Shown piece by piece: positions 11,834 to 23,000 of a DNA stretch of 64,000 bases. The position numbers were made by a program, and so were the translations under genes. The stretch's first letter is position 1. Every line of letters starts with the position of its first letter. Below the pieces are notes generated by a model. That model worked only from the letters and a program-made list of their open reading frames with translations. It was not told the origin of the DNA and did no database searches. The DNA lies in assembly GCA_028583405.1 (NCBI GenBank), contig CM053244.1, forward strand, positions 2,465,607-2,529,606. Direction: 5' to 3'. The DNA is from Pogonophryne albipinna (Eukaryota; Chordata; Actinopteri; Perciformes; Artedidraconidae).

Positions 11834-13076
11834 CAGCGACGTGCGGTCAGGGGAGGCAGGTGAGGCAGAGCCTCACTTGTCATTCTCCAATGTAACGGAA
11901 AAAATAATAATAATACAAATAATAATAATAATAAAATGTGTCCACTGATCTGTGTTGTAAATGTGATTTATGTATGATTCCAATCGCTTTTTATAGTAAA
12001 AATCGGCTAATTTGCCGATCTCCGCTACAACTACGGGGAGCGATGAGATTGAGAAGTGAGGCAGGGACGAGCTCTGCCTCTCGTAAACCCACAGTAACTT
12101 GCTGGAGCACGGGCACTAATTTAGCGCGGGCACTTATTTTGTGAGCGCGCTCAAGCCAGTTACTGTGTGGTGAGGTGAGGTGAGGCACAGATGAGCTCTG
12201 CCTCACCTCAGAATGCGTCACCCCACAGAAACTGGCTGGAAAGCAGGCCCTAAGCGCATGCCTGCACCATCTCACTGTATGTCACCAATGTAATGTTTGT
12301 AGATCCCTTTATTACATTTATCCTCGCCATCCATAGTCTCTAAATAACTTATTTCACGTATATATGATATTTAAAGAGCCTGTGACAGCATCCCAACAAC
12401 TGTTGTGCAATGAAATATTGGGCTACTAGTCATCTCGAACCGTCAGTTTAAAAAAGAAGATGGGATACCGTTCCGATAAATATCAATAATTTCGAACATC
12501 GTGGGGAAATTCCTTCGAGTCATTTTGAAGTTTTGGGGGAAGCCGGAAGTGACGTCAATGCGGGAACGCTTCACTGTGCGGTGAGAGAGCGAAACACGGA
12601 CAAAGTGTGTTGTCATGCGTAGAAATTGTGAATTACTGAGTTTAGGCACGTTAATAACGTTTTAATGAAGTTGACTACAGTATATTCATATTTGTCAGTG
12701 CTTTCATGTCAATTCGGCGAACATAAACATAAATTATCGTGGTGAAGATGATGATTAAATTAGGATTACAAATCGGTAGTGAGAGCTGCTGAATTTCCTC
12801 CCGTAGGATGTGATATAAAAACAAATCGATTATTTTTGTAGTTGTAAACTCAAGTGGATTAAACTACATTTATTAGTGCTTTCATGTCAATTCGGCGAAC
12901 ATATGATACATTAAATGATCGTGAGAATGATGATTAAACATCGTTTGTTTGAGCCGGTCTGCATTTCCTGATGAGAAAACAAACCGATGCTTTTTGTAGT
13001 TGTAGTACACCAACATGGATTAAACGTGTGTGTTTTTTTACCACAATGTTGGGGAAATTAATGGATAAAATGCACG

Positions 13077-13102
13077 GATTATTATTATTATTATTATTAT
13101 TC
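13077..13102. repeat. ATT microsatellite
   Basis: Uninterrupted ATT units. The reversed copy at 62,150-62,170 carries the same repeat with a slightly different length. Confidence 0.9.
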
Positions 13103-13180
13103 CCACTCCGATCGGGACACTAGGTCCACCGTTTCCCCGCAGCGAGGCTCCCCCCGTTGACAGTTTACGTGGGCTGGGTG

Positions 13181-14045
13181 CAGTGGCGGACTGGCCATCG
13201 GGACGAATCCCGATGGGCCGGTACCGAAGTGGGCCGGTCGGATAAGTCACTAGTACATCCCCATAGGCGGCGCGTGAGGCTCAGGTTTGGGAAGGCTAAA
13301 TAACTTCTTTTACCTGACGCTGCCCGCCTCCGGCGTCTATAGAACAGAGATCAACTCAGTGTGCGGAGTTTACATCTCTCAAGTTATATTACAGGATAAA
13401 GGAAATACAGTTTAAACTGCCGTATGCAGAGAAGACGCCGACGTGTCGCACTTATCATTCATATTACATCATCAATCAGATCATCGATCATATAATATAT
13501 CATATATTTCCTTATCCGAGTCAGCTTCTCCAGCCGTATCTGGCCGTGCAACACTTACAGTGTCACATACTGTATGCAGAAGTATTATTTTAAGCAACAC
13601 ATTATGTTGACGAAACACTCGAGTGAAATGTAATTAAAGTCAGATCCACTCGTGTCTTAGACGTGAACGCGCTCTCAGCTGGTGAGAGAAACCCTGGCTT
13701 GATTTACCGAGTTAATAACCAGCGTCGTAGGACCGCTTAGCGAGATCTCGTTTGTTGTTGTTAGTTTGTTTGTTACTCAAACATATCCAGGGTATGTTGA
13801 ACTGGCTTCGTAGTACAGGGCACAGGTGGCTAGCAGCGCTAATGTCAAAGACACAGACATTATACATTATATTTGTATTTTACCAGGATGCAGTGACACA
13901 AATATTTGGGAAGGCTTAGCCTTCCCCAGCCTACAGCACCCGCCGCCCCCGACATCCCCCACTCCCCCCGTTGACAATTTACTAGCGGTACCGAAGTGGG
14001 CCGGTCGAGAGTCCCGGGATGATTTTTAGTCCCAGTCCACCACTG
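13181..14045. mobile_element. hAT-like MITE (hAT-C) inside the TTAA element
   Basis: Left end CAGTGGCGGACTGGCC and right end, reversed, CAGTGGTGGACTGGGAC form inverted repeats in the hAT style. The 8 bases flanking each end do not match, so the boundary rests on the repeats alone. The left half is also present in the copy at 61,826-62,566, so hAT-C entered before that copy arose. Confidence 0.65.
13263..13951. mobile_element. Innermost hAT-like MITE (hAT-D)
   Basis: ATAGGCGGCGCGTGAGGCTC at the left and, reversed at the right, CGGGGGCGGCGGGTGCTGTA, with GGGAAGGCTAA inside both, form imperfect inverted repeats. An 8-bp direct repeat ACATCCCC lies at 13,255-13,262 and 13,952-13,959; a run of C makes the exact edge ambiguous by one base. 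No coding capacity. Confidence 0.7.
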
Positions 14046-14861
14046 GTTACATGACCGTATGATCGCCCATATTGACGCACCTAATTCCTAAACTTCTAAC
14101 AGATACAACATAAACCGATCCTTCAGCCTCATATGAGCTCTCAGACACGTTCAAAATTAAACTGTCATCGCTGTCTGAGCTTGCTGCTGTGTGCACCATC
14201 GTGCGTTTACATGCAGATGCTGGGATCCTGAACGGTGCAGCTGGAGCGCTGTGCCCGCAATGACGTCACCCATAATTTGGCAGGACTTGAAGAATCCCCG
14301 AAGAGATCCAGAAAATGGTCAACATTGAAGGGCAGATTAATGGTTATCAAAGTACAAATATCCAAAATCAGTGCAGTAACGGTTTTCAAGGGGACAATAT
14401 TTACTCAAATTGATGGGTTTGGATGATGGGGGAAACTCGTGTCACAGGCTCTTTAAGCTCGCTGGTCTCATCATACAACGGCAATGAAAAAAGCACCAGG
14501 AGAGGCAGCCACAACCTCTGCCGCACTGAAGGGGGCGCAAGTGAGCCCACAGGTTCTTGTTGCTACTGTTATTCTACGCAGAGACGGTAGACGCAACAAC
14601 AAGCTAGGCTTTTGAAACTAGAGGAAGATAAGGAGGACTTTTACAAAAAAGTAATAAAGATTGTTGTCCAGAGGGATAGCATGGACTTCATCTTCAAGTC
14701 AAGGTAAGACCACATTTGTAATGAAAATTGGATCTTACTAAGAGAGAACAATCCAATATTTAGATTTTGGGTAGGCTATCCTTTTGTTGAACGGTCTGTT
14801 TAAAATGAATCGAAGCATCAGACTAAAAAAGCTTTTGAAAATAACAGAATATTTCGATTAA

Positions 14862-15204
14862 AGGTGGGGTAGGTAAGTTTGAGAAACCGGCACGATATAC
14901 ACTTTTTGTTATATTCCATGGAATGCTCTTAACATCCCGATAGCAATGAATATCTGAAGTGCTTTGACAAAAAATACATAAAAACATTTCATCTGTGGAA
15001 GCCGTAGTACTGTAAAAAGCACGACCACTCATTTTAGCCGCCCCGGCTAAAATAACCTGCCTGTCAGCCTTCCATCTGTGCACAAACTTATCTCGTGCCC
15101 TCATTGGTCATGTGCGCGTTCGTGTGTGTTGGAGGAGGGGCTGTGTATTTTCAAATTCTAGCGCACTCGAGCTGGGTTCTCCAAAATTACCTACCCCGCC
15201 ACCT
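14862..15204. mobile_element. TTAA-flanked MITE in hAT-B
   Basis: Ends are AGGTGGGGTAGGTAAGTTTG and, reversed, AGGTGGCGGGGTAGGTAATT. Each end adjoins TTAA (14,858-14,861 and 15,205-15,208). 343 bp, non-coding. Its G+C-rich middle contains a short palindrome, TTTAGCCGCCCCGGCTAAAA. Confidence 0.85.
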
Positions 15205-15759
15205 TTAAGGTCAAAATATATAATATTTGTAAATCTGATTCTGAAAGAGTCAGTGCCTCACCAGCCATGAACCTCACCGCACGTCACTGCTGTACAGTAA
15301 GTAAAGAGTTACTGATAATAACGTTACTCAACCGGATTTGTATCGTTTCAATATCAGCATTAACGTTATGATTCACATGGACATATCTAACTTCTCTCTT
15401 TTCTGTAACTGGAAAACATTAGCTTTGTTCTACACTTATTTCACAGGAGACGTAGTTGATCAGTCTTACCTCATTCCTTCCGTCTACTTCACCGAATGCT
15501 TCTCTATTTGTTCTGTCCCGTTCAAAATGAAATCGCCGCCAATCACATTTCAACTCACGCCAGGGAGGGGGGGTAACTGGCTCGCGTCTTGTGCTGCATT
15601 AACTTGCACTCGGACATTAGAGATTTTTTCTCATAAATGTCCGATGAGCCACAACTTTTATTTCAAAACAAAGCTGCCAACTGGGGTGGCAGCTGGGGTG
15701 GCAAGGATGTGTTTTAGGGTGGCAGCTGCCACCCCGGTAGATCCGCCCATGCTTCCTCC

Positions 15760-17654
15760 ACAGTCTATCGAAGGGAAGGTCACCATAAGAGGACTCAAGT
15801 AGGTGAGTATAAAACATAGAGACAAAGCCCCTGGATGTTCTTCTATCATTGATGAGTATGTGGAATGGATGCCGTGCTAGTTGTTGATCCACGGGACCCC
15901 ATAAGCCTTAAGGGCTGTAGATGTAGATAAAAAAAGAAAGAGGATCCTGGAAGGTCATAACAGCCTTTAAGATCCTGAAAAGAGCGGAGACCACTGGCAC
16001 TGTAAATATCTCCCAAGGTGTGAAGACCCTTCCTCACCCATTGGGAATAATTAATAGGCCTCCGCCCTATAAGTAATTGGTTGTTATTAAATATTGGCGA
16101 ATTGAGATGCCAGGGGCATTGAATAGCGCATCATTTCTGTGCATTTCGCCAAGTCTGAATTACATGAGTAATCAGAGGGCCGAACCTAAGCTGACATTGT
16201 TTGATAGATATGTTTGCGTAAATGATGTCCTGAAGTCTCCATGGGGAGACTAACTTCTCTTCTAAAGCCCGCCATGAAACCACAGCTTGGGGGTCAAACC
16301 AATTAATCAAAGGTCTTAATGAAAAGGACCAGAAATACAATTTAAAATGTGGTACTGCCAGCCCCCCATCAAGCCTCCTTCGTTGAGTATTGGACATTTT
16401 GAGTCTAGGCCGCTTGTTGTTCCAAATACATTTTGAAATTGCCGACTGTAGTTTCTGCCAATGACCATTGGGGGGCGATAAAGGAAGCATTGAACTGATA
16501 AAATTAACTCTAGGCAGTATATTCATTTTAATTATTGAAGCTCTGGCTTGTAGTGAGTTGGGCTGGCTCGACCACCTATTGAGGTCCTGGAGAACCTTGT
16601 TGTACGTGTCTGTATAATTATTCTTTATAGTCTTGTTAAGGTTTGGGAATATTTCAATACCAAGATATTTGAAATGTTCTACCACAGGAATGTTTGCAGG
16701 GAGAATAGCTGATTTAGCAGCGTCGTTGAGAGGACTGGTTGAGGTTGAGGCAGACTTGGGCCAATTAATCTTAAAACCTGATAGGTTGCCAAATTCCTCT
16801 ATTACACTAAGCAGACGAGTTGTAGACCTTGAGGGGTTCCGCATAAAAATCAGTACATCATCCGCATACAGGGCAATGTGATGAAGCGAGCCTTGGATAG
16901 AAATGGGGATAATATCCTGTGATAGTCTAATAAATTGGGCCAGTGGCTCGAGCGAGAGGGCGAAGAGCCCTGGACTCAAGGGGCAGCCCTGTCTGGATGA
17001 CCTTGCTACAGAAAAAAGCGACGAGATAGTTTTGCCTGTTAAAATCATTGCTGAAGGGGCAGAATAAAGTACTTTGATCATATGGATGAACCCCTTACCT
17101 AATCCCATAGACTCTAGAACAGCCCATAGGTATGACCATTCTAGCCTATCAAAAGCCTTCATAGCATCCAGAGATAATACAGCTGCTGGTGTTTTATCAT
17201 CTTTGCTAGCGTCAATGATGTGCAGCAATCGCCTGAGATTGTCCGAGGCTAGGCGACCTTTTATGAAACCGGTTTGGTCACAGTGAACTAGAGATGTCAT
17301 AAAGTTCTGTAGGCGACGAGCCAGGACCTTTGCGTACATTTTAAGATCAGCACAAAGTAGGGTTAAGGGCCTGTAGCTGCTACAATCAGATGGATCTTTA
17401 TCTTTTTTTAGAAGTAAAGAGATACGCGCTGTATTAACATCTCTGGCAAAACTACCCCGTTCTATTGAAAATTCAATCATGGAAAGCAACAGCGGGCCCA
17501 AAAGGTCCCAGAAGGTCAAATAGAGCTCTGGGGGGATACCATCCCACCCAGGCGCCTTACCCTTTTGCATGTCGAGGACCGCTGCTTTAAGTTCCTCCAA
17601 GGTAATAGCCTCAGCCAATTGTTTGGAATCATCCTCTGTTAAGCATGGTAATTC
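15760..17654 (-). pseudogene. L1 ORF2 reverse-transcriptase segment
   Basis: Middle of L1 ORF2 on the minus strand. From the boundary with the retrovirus-like element at 17,654 it reads LELPCLTEDDSKQLAEAITL, then PGWDGIPPELY, SYRPLTLLCADLKMYAKVLA, DQTGFIKGRLASDN, SLDAMKAFDRLEW, SRQGCPLSPGLFALSLEPLA and the catalytic LYADDVLIFM near 16,870, then the thumb and connection region. The frame is open to 16,131, where a frameshift (AQK then stop, with NDALFNAPGISIRQYL in another frame) starts a run of breaks to the hAT boundary at 15,760. The core RT motifs are intact, so the breaks outside the core look recent. Confidence 0.9.
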
Positions 17655-17658
17655 CAGC

Positions 17659-18426
17659 TGTTGAAGCAAACACAATAGTGGTGGCTTAAAGCCCACCTCT
17701 GCTCCGCGCCGTTCGTTAGATGAGCCTGGTCAGATTAATAAGAGAAGGAGTTCAAAACACCGGCATAAAAGTTATTACAATAATCTGATTTTAATGGTAA
17801 AAAACACCAATACAAATTACAGAGTACTCTGGACTCCCAGCTCTACTGCTGTGCGATACAGGTATCGGGACCAGCCAGTCAGAAACAAGGGGGGCCCTTT
17901 GCATGAATAAACAACAGTATATATGGACATTTTTGGGGCGGATATGTGGGTCGGCTCTTCCATCCCATTTTACTCCTAAGTGAAGCGTGAGAGCCTCGGA
18001 ACTAGTCAAGGTCAGAATCACTTTTTATCTTCCACCTAACTTCACTCCTTTACTTTCCCAGGGAAGATTTCACACAAACTATTATTTCCCAAAACAATCA
18101 AACATTGTACACAGAGATATTGGTGCTTGAGATTATACTGGCCCCAGGAAGAACCTTGAATAAGAACATGTGCATGTGCTGGTGGGGGGAAAGTGTATGT
18201 GTGTGTGTGTGCTGATATCTGGGTCAGTGAGTGTAAGTGTGTGTGCTGGAGACAGGAGGTGTAAGTGTGTGTGTCAGGGTATCTGGGTCATTGAGTGTAA
18301 GTAAAAAAGGGTTATATATATAGGATTACTTTAAAACAGTCCCAAATAATACATGTTCACTTCAATACAGTTCAAGATAATACCTGTTTACTTTAATACA
18401 GTTTAGAACAATATCTGTTTGCTTTA
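17659..18426 (-). repeat. 3' LTR of retrovirus-like copy 1
   Basis: In element orientation it starts TAAAGCAAACAG and ends GCTTCAACA. It contains a TATATATAACCC box, a variable TG/CA-rich tract, and an ATTAAA-type polyadenylation signal near its end. It pairs with the copy at 24,986-25,747. Confidence 0.92.
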
Positions 18427-18438
18427 ACCCCTCTTTTG
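18427..18438 (-). other. Polypurine tract of copy 1
   Basis: AAAAGAGGGGT directly precedes the 3' LTR in element orientation. Copy 2 has AAAAGAGGGAT at the equivalent place. A purine run here primes plus-strand DNA synthesis in LTR elements. Confidence 0.75.
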
Positions 18439-18547
18439 ATCTCACCCTCAGAGATCAACTTATACACAGCATTTGAAACATAACCACCGTCATTCTTGTC
18501 TACTGTCTGTTCCCCAACATTTATATAAATCCATCAGTCGCTGGGAT

Positions 18548-18973
18548 TTAGAGCACTTTAAACCTTAGGAACAGTCCACCATAACAACTTCTTATGACAG
18601 TGGAGGGAGACCAAAATATGTTAAAAAAACTCGTCCTAGTCGGCTGAGTCCTCTTGCTCCTCCCCCTCCGACTCGTAAGCCAACAAGGGCATTTGGTACG
18701 AAGGGGGAGGGGCAGCTTTTCCCTCAATGGTGGAACTGATGAGTCTAACACACAATGAGCGGATACAAGGCACACAACAACAACCACATGTAATGTTATT
18801 TTTGGGGACATAAGGCTTGTTACTCTAGTCCCTCTTTTGGTCCTTACTATCTCTTCCTCAGGGGCGGGGGTTGGAGAAAGAACATCATTAGTTTCACAGA
18901 CAATGAAAATTATCGTTACCATAATGGTAAGAAGGAGGCCCAGGCCTGCTACCATTCTCCAGTGCCCGTACAT
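18548..18973 (-). pseudogene. Envelope leader-like reading frame, truncated
   Basis: Begins with an ATG at 18,973. A hydrophobic segment spans about residues 8-28 (GLGLLLTIMVTIIFIV), then a proline/acidic stretch, a basic RTKR that resembles a furin-type site, and a second hydrophobic stretch. Place (after the integrase relic, before the 3' LTR) and layout fit the start of a retroviral envelope gene. No surface or transmembrane subunit follows, and the frame then runs into sequence shared with the tail of the copy 2 frame. The envelope reading is inference. Copy 2 lacks this segment (about 18,735-19,130). Confidence 0.4.
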
Positions 18974-19039
18974 AATTATGCTGTTAGCTCCAATTCTTCT
19001 GGTATCTTTAAAACCGTATATTTTTGTAGAATAAATACA

Positions 19040-19392
19040 AATCCCTTAAACAATGGGCTAAAAATATACAAATCCCTTAAATTATGGGATAAATCAAGTC
19101 CCTCAAATAATGGGTTATTAAACAAAGTCCCGCAAAAAATGGGTTATTAAACCAAAGTTCCTCAAAAAATGGGAAAAACAGAGTTCCTCAAAAAATGGGA
19201 AAAACAGAGTTCCTCAAAAAATGGGAAAAACAAAGTTCCTCAAAAATGGGATATTGAAACAACGTTCCTCAAAAAATGGGAAAAACAAAGTTCCTCAAAA
19301 ATGGGATATTAAAGTTCCTCAAAAATGGGATATTAAAGTTCCTCAAAAATGGGATATTAAAGTTCCTCAAAAATGGGATATTAAAACAAAGT
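19040..19392. repeat. Tandem array of ~25-35-bp units in the retrovirus-like element
   Basis: Units share AAAGTTCCTCAAAAAATGGG with spacers AAAAAC, ATATTAAAACA or ATTAAA. Copy 1 carries more units than copy 2 (51,515-51,655). On the minus strand the units can read as PFFEELCFN repeats. Array length differs between copies, so it expands and contracts. Confidence 0.9.
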
Positions 19393-19503
19393 CCACACCG
19401 GCTATATCAACCTGTTTCAGCGGAAAGTGTAGTCCCCTGTGCCGTCCTGGCTTGCCGTGTCTTTGTCCCCCCGATCCGCTGACGGCGGCTTCTGGGCTGC
19501 CTG

Positions 19504-19917
19504 CTAGAGAGATGTCTTCTGGATCCTCCTCCTCCGGCCCGCTGATGGCGGCTTCCGGGTCGATGCTGGAGAGATGTCTTCCCGATCCTCCGTCTCCGGT
19601 CCGCTGATGACGCCTCCCGGGTCGACTGCTGGAGTGGTGTCCTCCCGATCCTGCTCCTCCAGTCCGCTGTTGGCTGCTTCCGAGTCGACCTCCTCGTCGA
19701 GGGCCACGTCCGTCCTGATGTCGTCCACGGTCCTAGCAGGTGGTTTCCCCGCCGCACACTGGCTCCAGCTGTCCCCCTTTCCTCCTAGACGGACGGCATG
19801 AGAGATCCGCTGGGTCACTCGGTCGGGGCCGGAGAGCCTGGGGTTGAGCCACTTTGTCCTGATGACCTTCAGCCAGACGAACTCCGCTGTGTCGGTCTCC
19901 TGGGTCCCTCTTTGGCA
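19504..19917 (-). pseudogene. Integrase C-terminal relic plus acidic repeats, copy 1
   Basis: Frame opens after a TGA at 19,918-19,920. It begins TAEFVWLKVIRTKWLNPR and continues to RISHAVRLGGKGDSW, which resembles the SH3-like C-terminal domain of retroviral integrase (a V-W-x-K-V lead, basic strand, and tryptophan near the end). After it the frame enters acidic repeats built on EEQDREDTTPAVDPG-type units. The catalytic core is missing. A one-base change relative to copy 2 ends the frame early at 19,504. Confidence 0.5.
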
Positions 19918-20044
19918 TCACCAACCTGTGTGGAGAAATCTGATACAAATCCCTCAAGCCTACACTCAGGGCTCCTGGGCCCTCAGCTGTTTGACCCACC
20001 ACTGCGTAGGCCGCTTGGAGCCTGTTGGTGGGGTGTCTTAAACA

Positions 20045-23000
20045 ACAGCCGTCTGTGAACAGGTTTTTCTAAATTGATTGTAGACCTCCTGTCTGCCAGT
20101 GCAGCTTCAGAATCTTAATACTTGGACTGTGGCAACAAAACAAAACTCCAACATCTCTAGGTGAACCAAATAACATATTTCAATAGCTCTGAATTTCTGA
20201 CAAGCATCTGTGTTTATTTTTAAATGAAATCCTTGAGATCCCATTTAAAATCTAAATATAATATGAACTGCTAATGTTTCTGGTAAAGAAACACACTAAT
20301 GTTATGGATTCAAAAACAACCAAAATCATGATGCTGACAAAATGAATGATTTCCTGGTGATACTGCTTTTACCTGTCAGTGCTGAGATATTATCAAGATC
20401 TCTCACAGTAGCCCCTTGGCCACTGATGATACCTGTTATAACTCAATCAATATTAGAAACATGTCAACATTCATCAAACAGTATCTTATCCCCAGATATG
20501 GAGCAGGTCAATTCTAAAACTGTCAATCAATGGGTCAGATTGAACATCCAAGTTGGGGCAGCAGGTTCCTTTCAGTCCCTAAAGTGAAAAATGTACATTG
20601 TGAATTTTACACTCCCCCTTTTTACACATGAACCTCATGTGTAACCATGGATTATAAGAAAATACCAAACATTTTCCCAAATGTACATCCATCATTTCCA
20701 CAGTAAACACTTCAGTGAATGAAGTGTTTCTCTCCATCCTTCAGTCCTAAAAGAAACAGAATCTTCATGTTTTAGTTTGAGTTTCACATTCTGCAAACTG
20801 CCACCTCCTGTGGGAGTGAAATATCATCAAGTAGATTAGAAACGGGTAATAATATGTTAGTCCAAAAACATGCTTGGTTAGTTATTGTTTTAGAATCATG
20901 CAGTTACACTGATCACATGCAGACATACACTCACATTCACTCACACTGTCAGGTTGTAAAGTCAAGTTTGGTCAGGTTCGCCCCAGAGTCAGTCATTGAC
21001 AGTGCCTTCTCAAGTTACACTGTCGGTCAGGGTCAAAGGTCAGTTGGTCTCAGTCTTTTTGGCCATGTGTGTGCTCTGCAGAGACTTCGATATTTCAGCA
21101 TAGGCCAGTATCCTTTGTCTACAAAAATCTGTCATATATGGAGCGCCATCATTAATTAATTCCCGATTACAACTATAATTTTCCAGATATCTCTAACTTT
21201 TCATCGGAACAGCTGTTTCCCACATTTCCTGAAATGTGTTAGCCAAAAATGTCACTTCCTTATAGTACTACTACTGCAGTTTATTAACACCTAATCTATA
21301 TTAAAATGTCTAATAGATCTATTTCAGAAACTTGTGCATATAATTATTATCTGTGAGTCAAAACAGTTATTAGGATCTGTAAAGTTCTGCCATGTATTTC
21401 ATAAACTCATATTAATTTATCTTCAATACTGGTCACTTAAAGAACAATGTTAACCTCTTTAACAGTGAGTGGAACCTTGGGTGTACGAACATGTAACAAT
21501 CACTCCTTCCTTTATTAAGGATTTAAAAACAGAAGTAATTTCATCAATGGTTTGTAGTTGAAATTTAGGAATGATCACTTATGGTAGGTATGTTTTTACT
21601 TTTTAACATCTCTAAATGTCAGCCAATTACCAATTAAATGGATGTCCATTAGGAGGTGGTGACGCTTGTCTTTTAAACTCATAATCTGGTGCCGTGCGCT
21701 CCCTGTGAAGCTGCAACTAAGATTTTAAAAACCACTGCAGGGTGGGTCAAGTGACCCATTCTCCCTATTGGTCGTCAATAATATGCACCTTTACAATGGG
21801 TGATCCAAGGCCCCACATTTGTTTACTCCCAATTATATTGCTTTTTCAAAATTAAATTAGCTGTTTTTAATTTTAATTTAATTTTAAACTCTACATTTTG
21901 GACGACAAACAACAGTTATTTCCCCAGAAAAAGTTCTCCTGTAGTAATATATGCACAATGGTGAAACCAATACCTCAAATTGAAATACTATATTTTGTTT
22001 AGAACTAACTTTCCCTTCAACATGGCCTATATAAATAAATATTTGTCTGATCTTATAGAGATGTTACTAAAACTCTCCCTTTGAACTGATCAATACTGTA
22101 ACAAATTAAAACACTACCAAATTCACACAATAAAAACTCTTAAAGAATAATTTGTAAACATGATAAAAATTGAAGAATATGGTTCTACACTGTACTCCTA
22201 ACTCCCAAACACCCACTACTTAAAGTCTAGTGCATACTTCCATCACGCCTCCCCCCTTTTCCATCAGTGTGTTTTAGGATGATTCTCATTTACTTTAATA
22301 GTTTCCCTCTTTACTGCTATTTTTAATTTACCAATTGATTAATTCATGGTTAATACATCTTCTTATCTTCACTTATTTATCAAGTCAATTCAAGTTCTTT
22401 AAATTTGGTTCTTTAAAATACATTAGTAGATACCTTGTGGAGTATTCACAATAACTAATCCTCTCTAGGATATGAAATCCGTTCATCTTTAAGCAGATAC
22501 TATTTCCTTATTTATCTTTTGTTCATGATAACAATGGTATAACAACCACACGTTTTACCCATAGCTAGTTTCTATGTCAAGATTATTATGTGTGACATAA
22601 TAATCAGATGTCTTGTTTGCTAAACAAGAATAATAAACTTTATTCTTTTCAGTATTCCAGACCATCATTTAAACAAGCAGCCTCTTATCTAAACACTAAG
22701 CATTAAGGTTTCTACACCACCCCCTGGGAAACTCTTGCACAATTATGCTGTAAAATCATTGCATCATTCCTTCAGAGTCTGAACCATCTGAGACAAGCAT
22801 GTCTCAAGATCTTGTCATAATGAGCACAGTCAGTGATGCAGCTGTAGTCAGTGGCAGGGTCCCCAAAAAGCTAGGACCGGCCCTGGTCAGTGGCCTCAAG
22901 GAAACTCCCTGGCATTGGGATGAGGGAAGGAATCACTTGGCAGACACACGTTGTCCTCTGTACAGCAGAAATCCCCCAAAACCGCAGTACCTCTTCACAC

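Larger units (their letters stand above)
12375..14452. mobile_element. TTAA-flanked DNA element nested in hAT-B
   Basis: A perfect 13-bp inverted repeat AGAGCCTGTGACA marks both ends, each preceded or followed by TTAA (12,371-12,374 and 14,453-14,456). TTAA duplications fit the piggyBac or Kolobok superfamilies; the TIR alone does not decide which. There is no transposase. Subterminal regions contain TGACGTCA-like sites (about 12,550 and 14,263). Related fragments lie at 31,193-31,500 and, reversed, at 61,826-62,566. Confidence 0.85.
11834..15289. mobile_element. Nested hAT element (hAT-B), non-autonomous
   Basis: The termini are inverted repeats CAGCGACGTGCGGTCAGG (left) and CAGTGACGTGCGGTGAGG (right end, reversed). 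An exact 8-bp duplication CTGTACAG lies at 11,826-11,833 and 15,290-15,297. There is no transposase. The left arm repeats a GAGCTCTGCCTC block twice (about 12,070 and 12,195). It carries a TTAA element (12,375-14,452) and a MITE (14,862-15,204). Confidence 0.92.
8091..15751 (-). mobile_element. hAT transposon (hAT-A), about 7.7 kb
   Basis: The ends are inverted repeats: CAGGGGCGGATCTAG at 8091 and, read from the other end, CATGGGCGGATCTAC at 15,751. An exact 8-bp target duplication CTTCCTCC lies at 8083-8090 and 15,752-15,759. It is inserted in L1 ORF2. Its minus-strand transposase occupies 8556-11,501. Its 5' half (11,834-15,289) is filled by a second hAT element. The terminal GGTGGCA repeats inside both ends are typical subterminal repeats. 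Confidence 0.93.

Noticed and set aside
19040..19392. CRISPR-like array
   Set aside because: Units are contiguous, spacers are themselves repeats of 6-11 bp, and the context is a eukaryotic LTR element.
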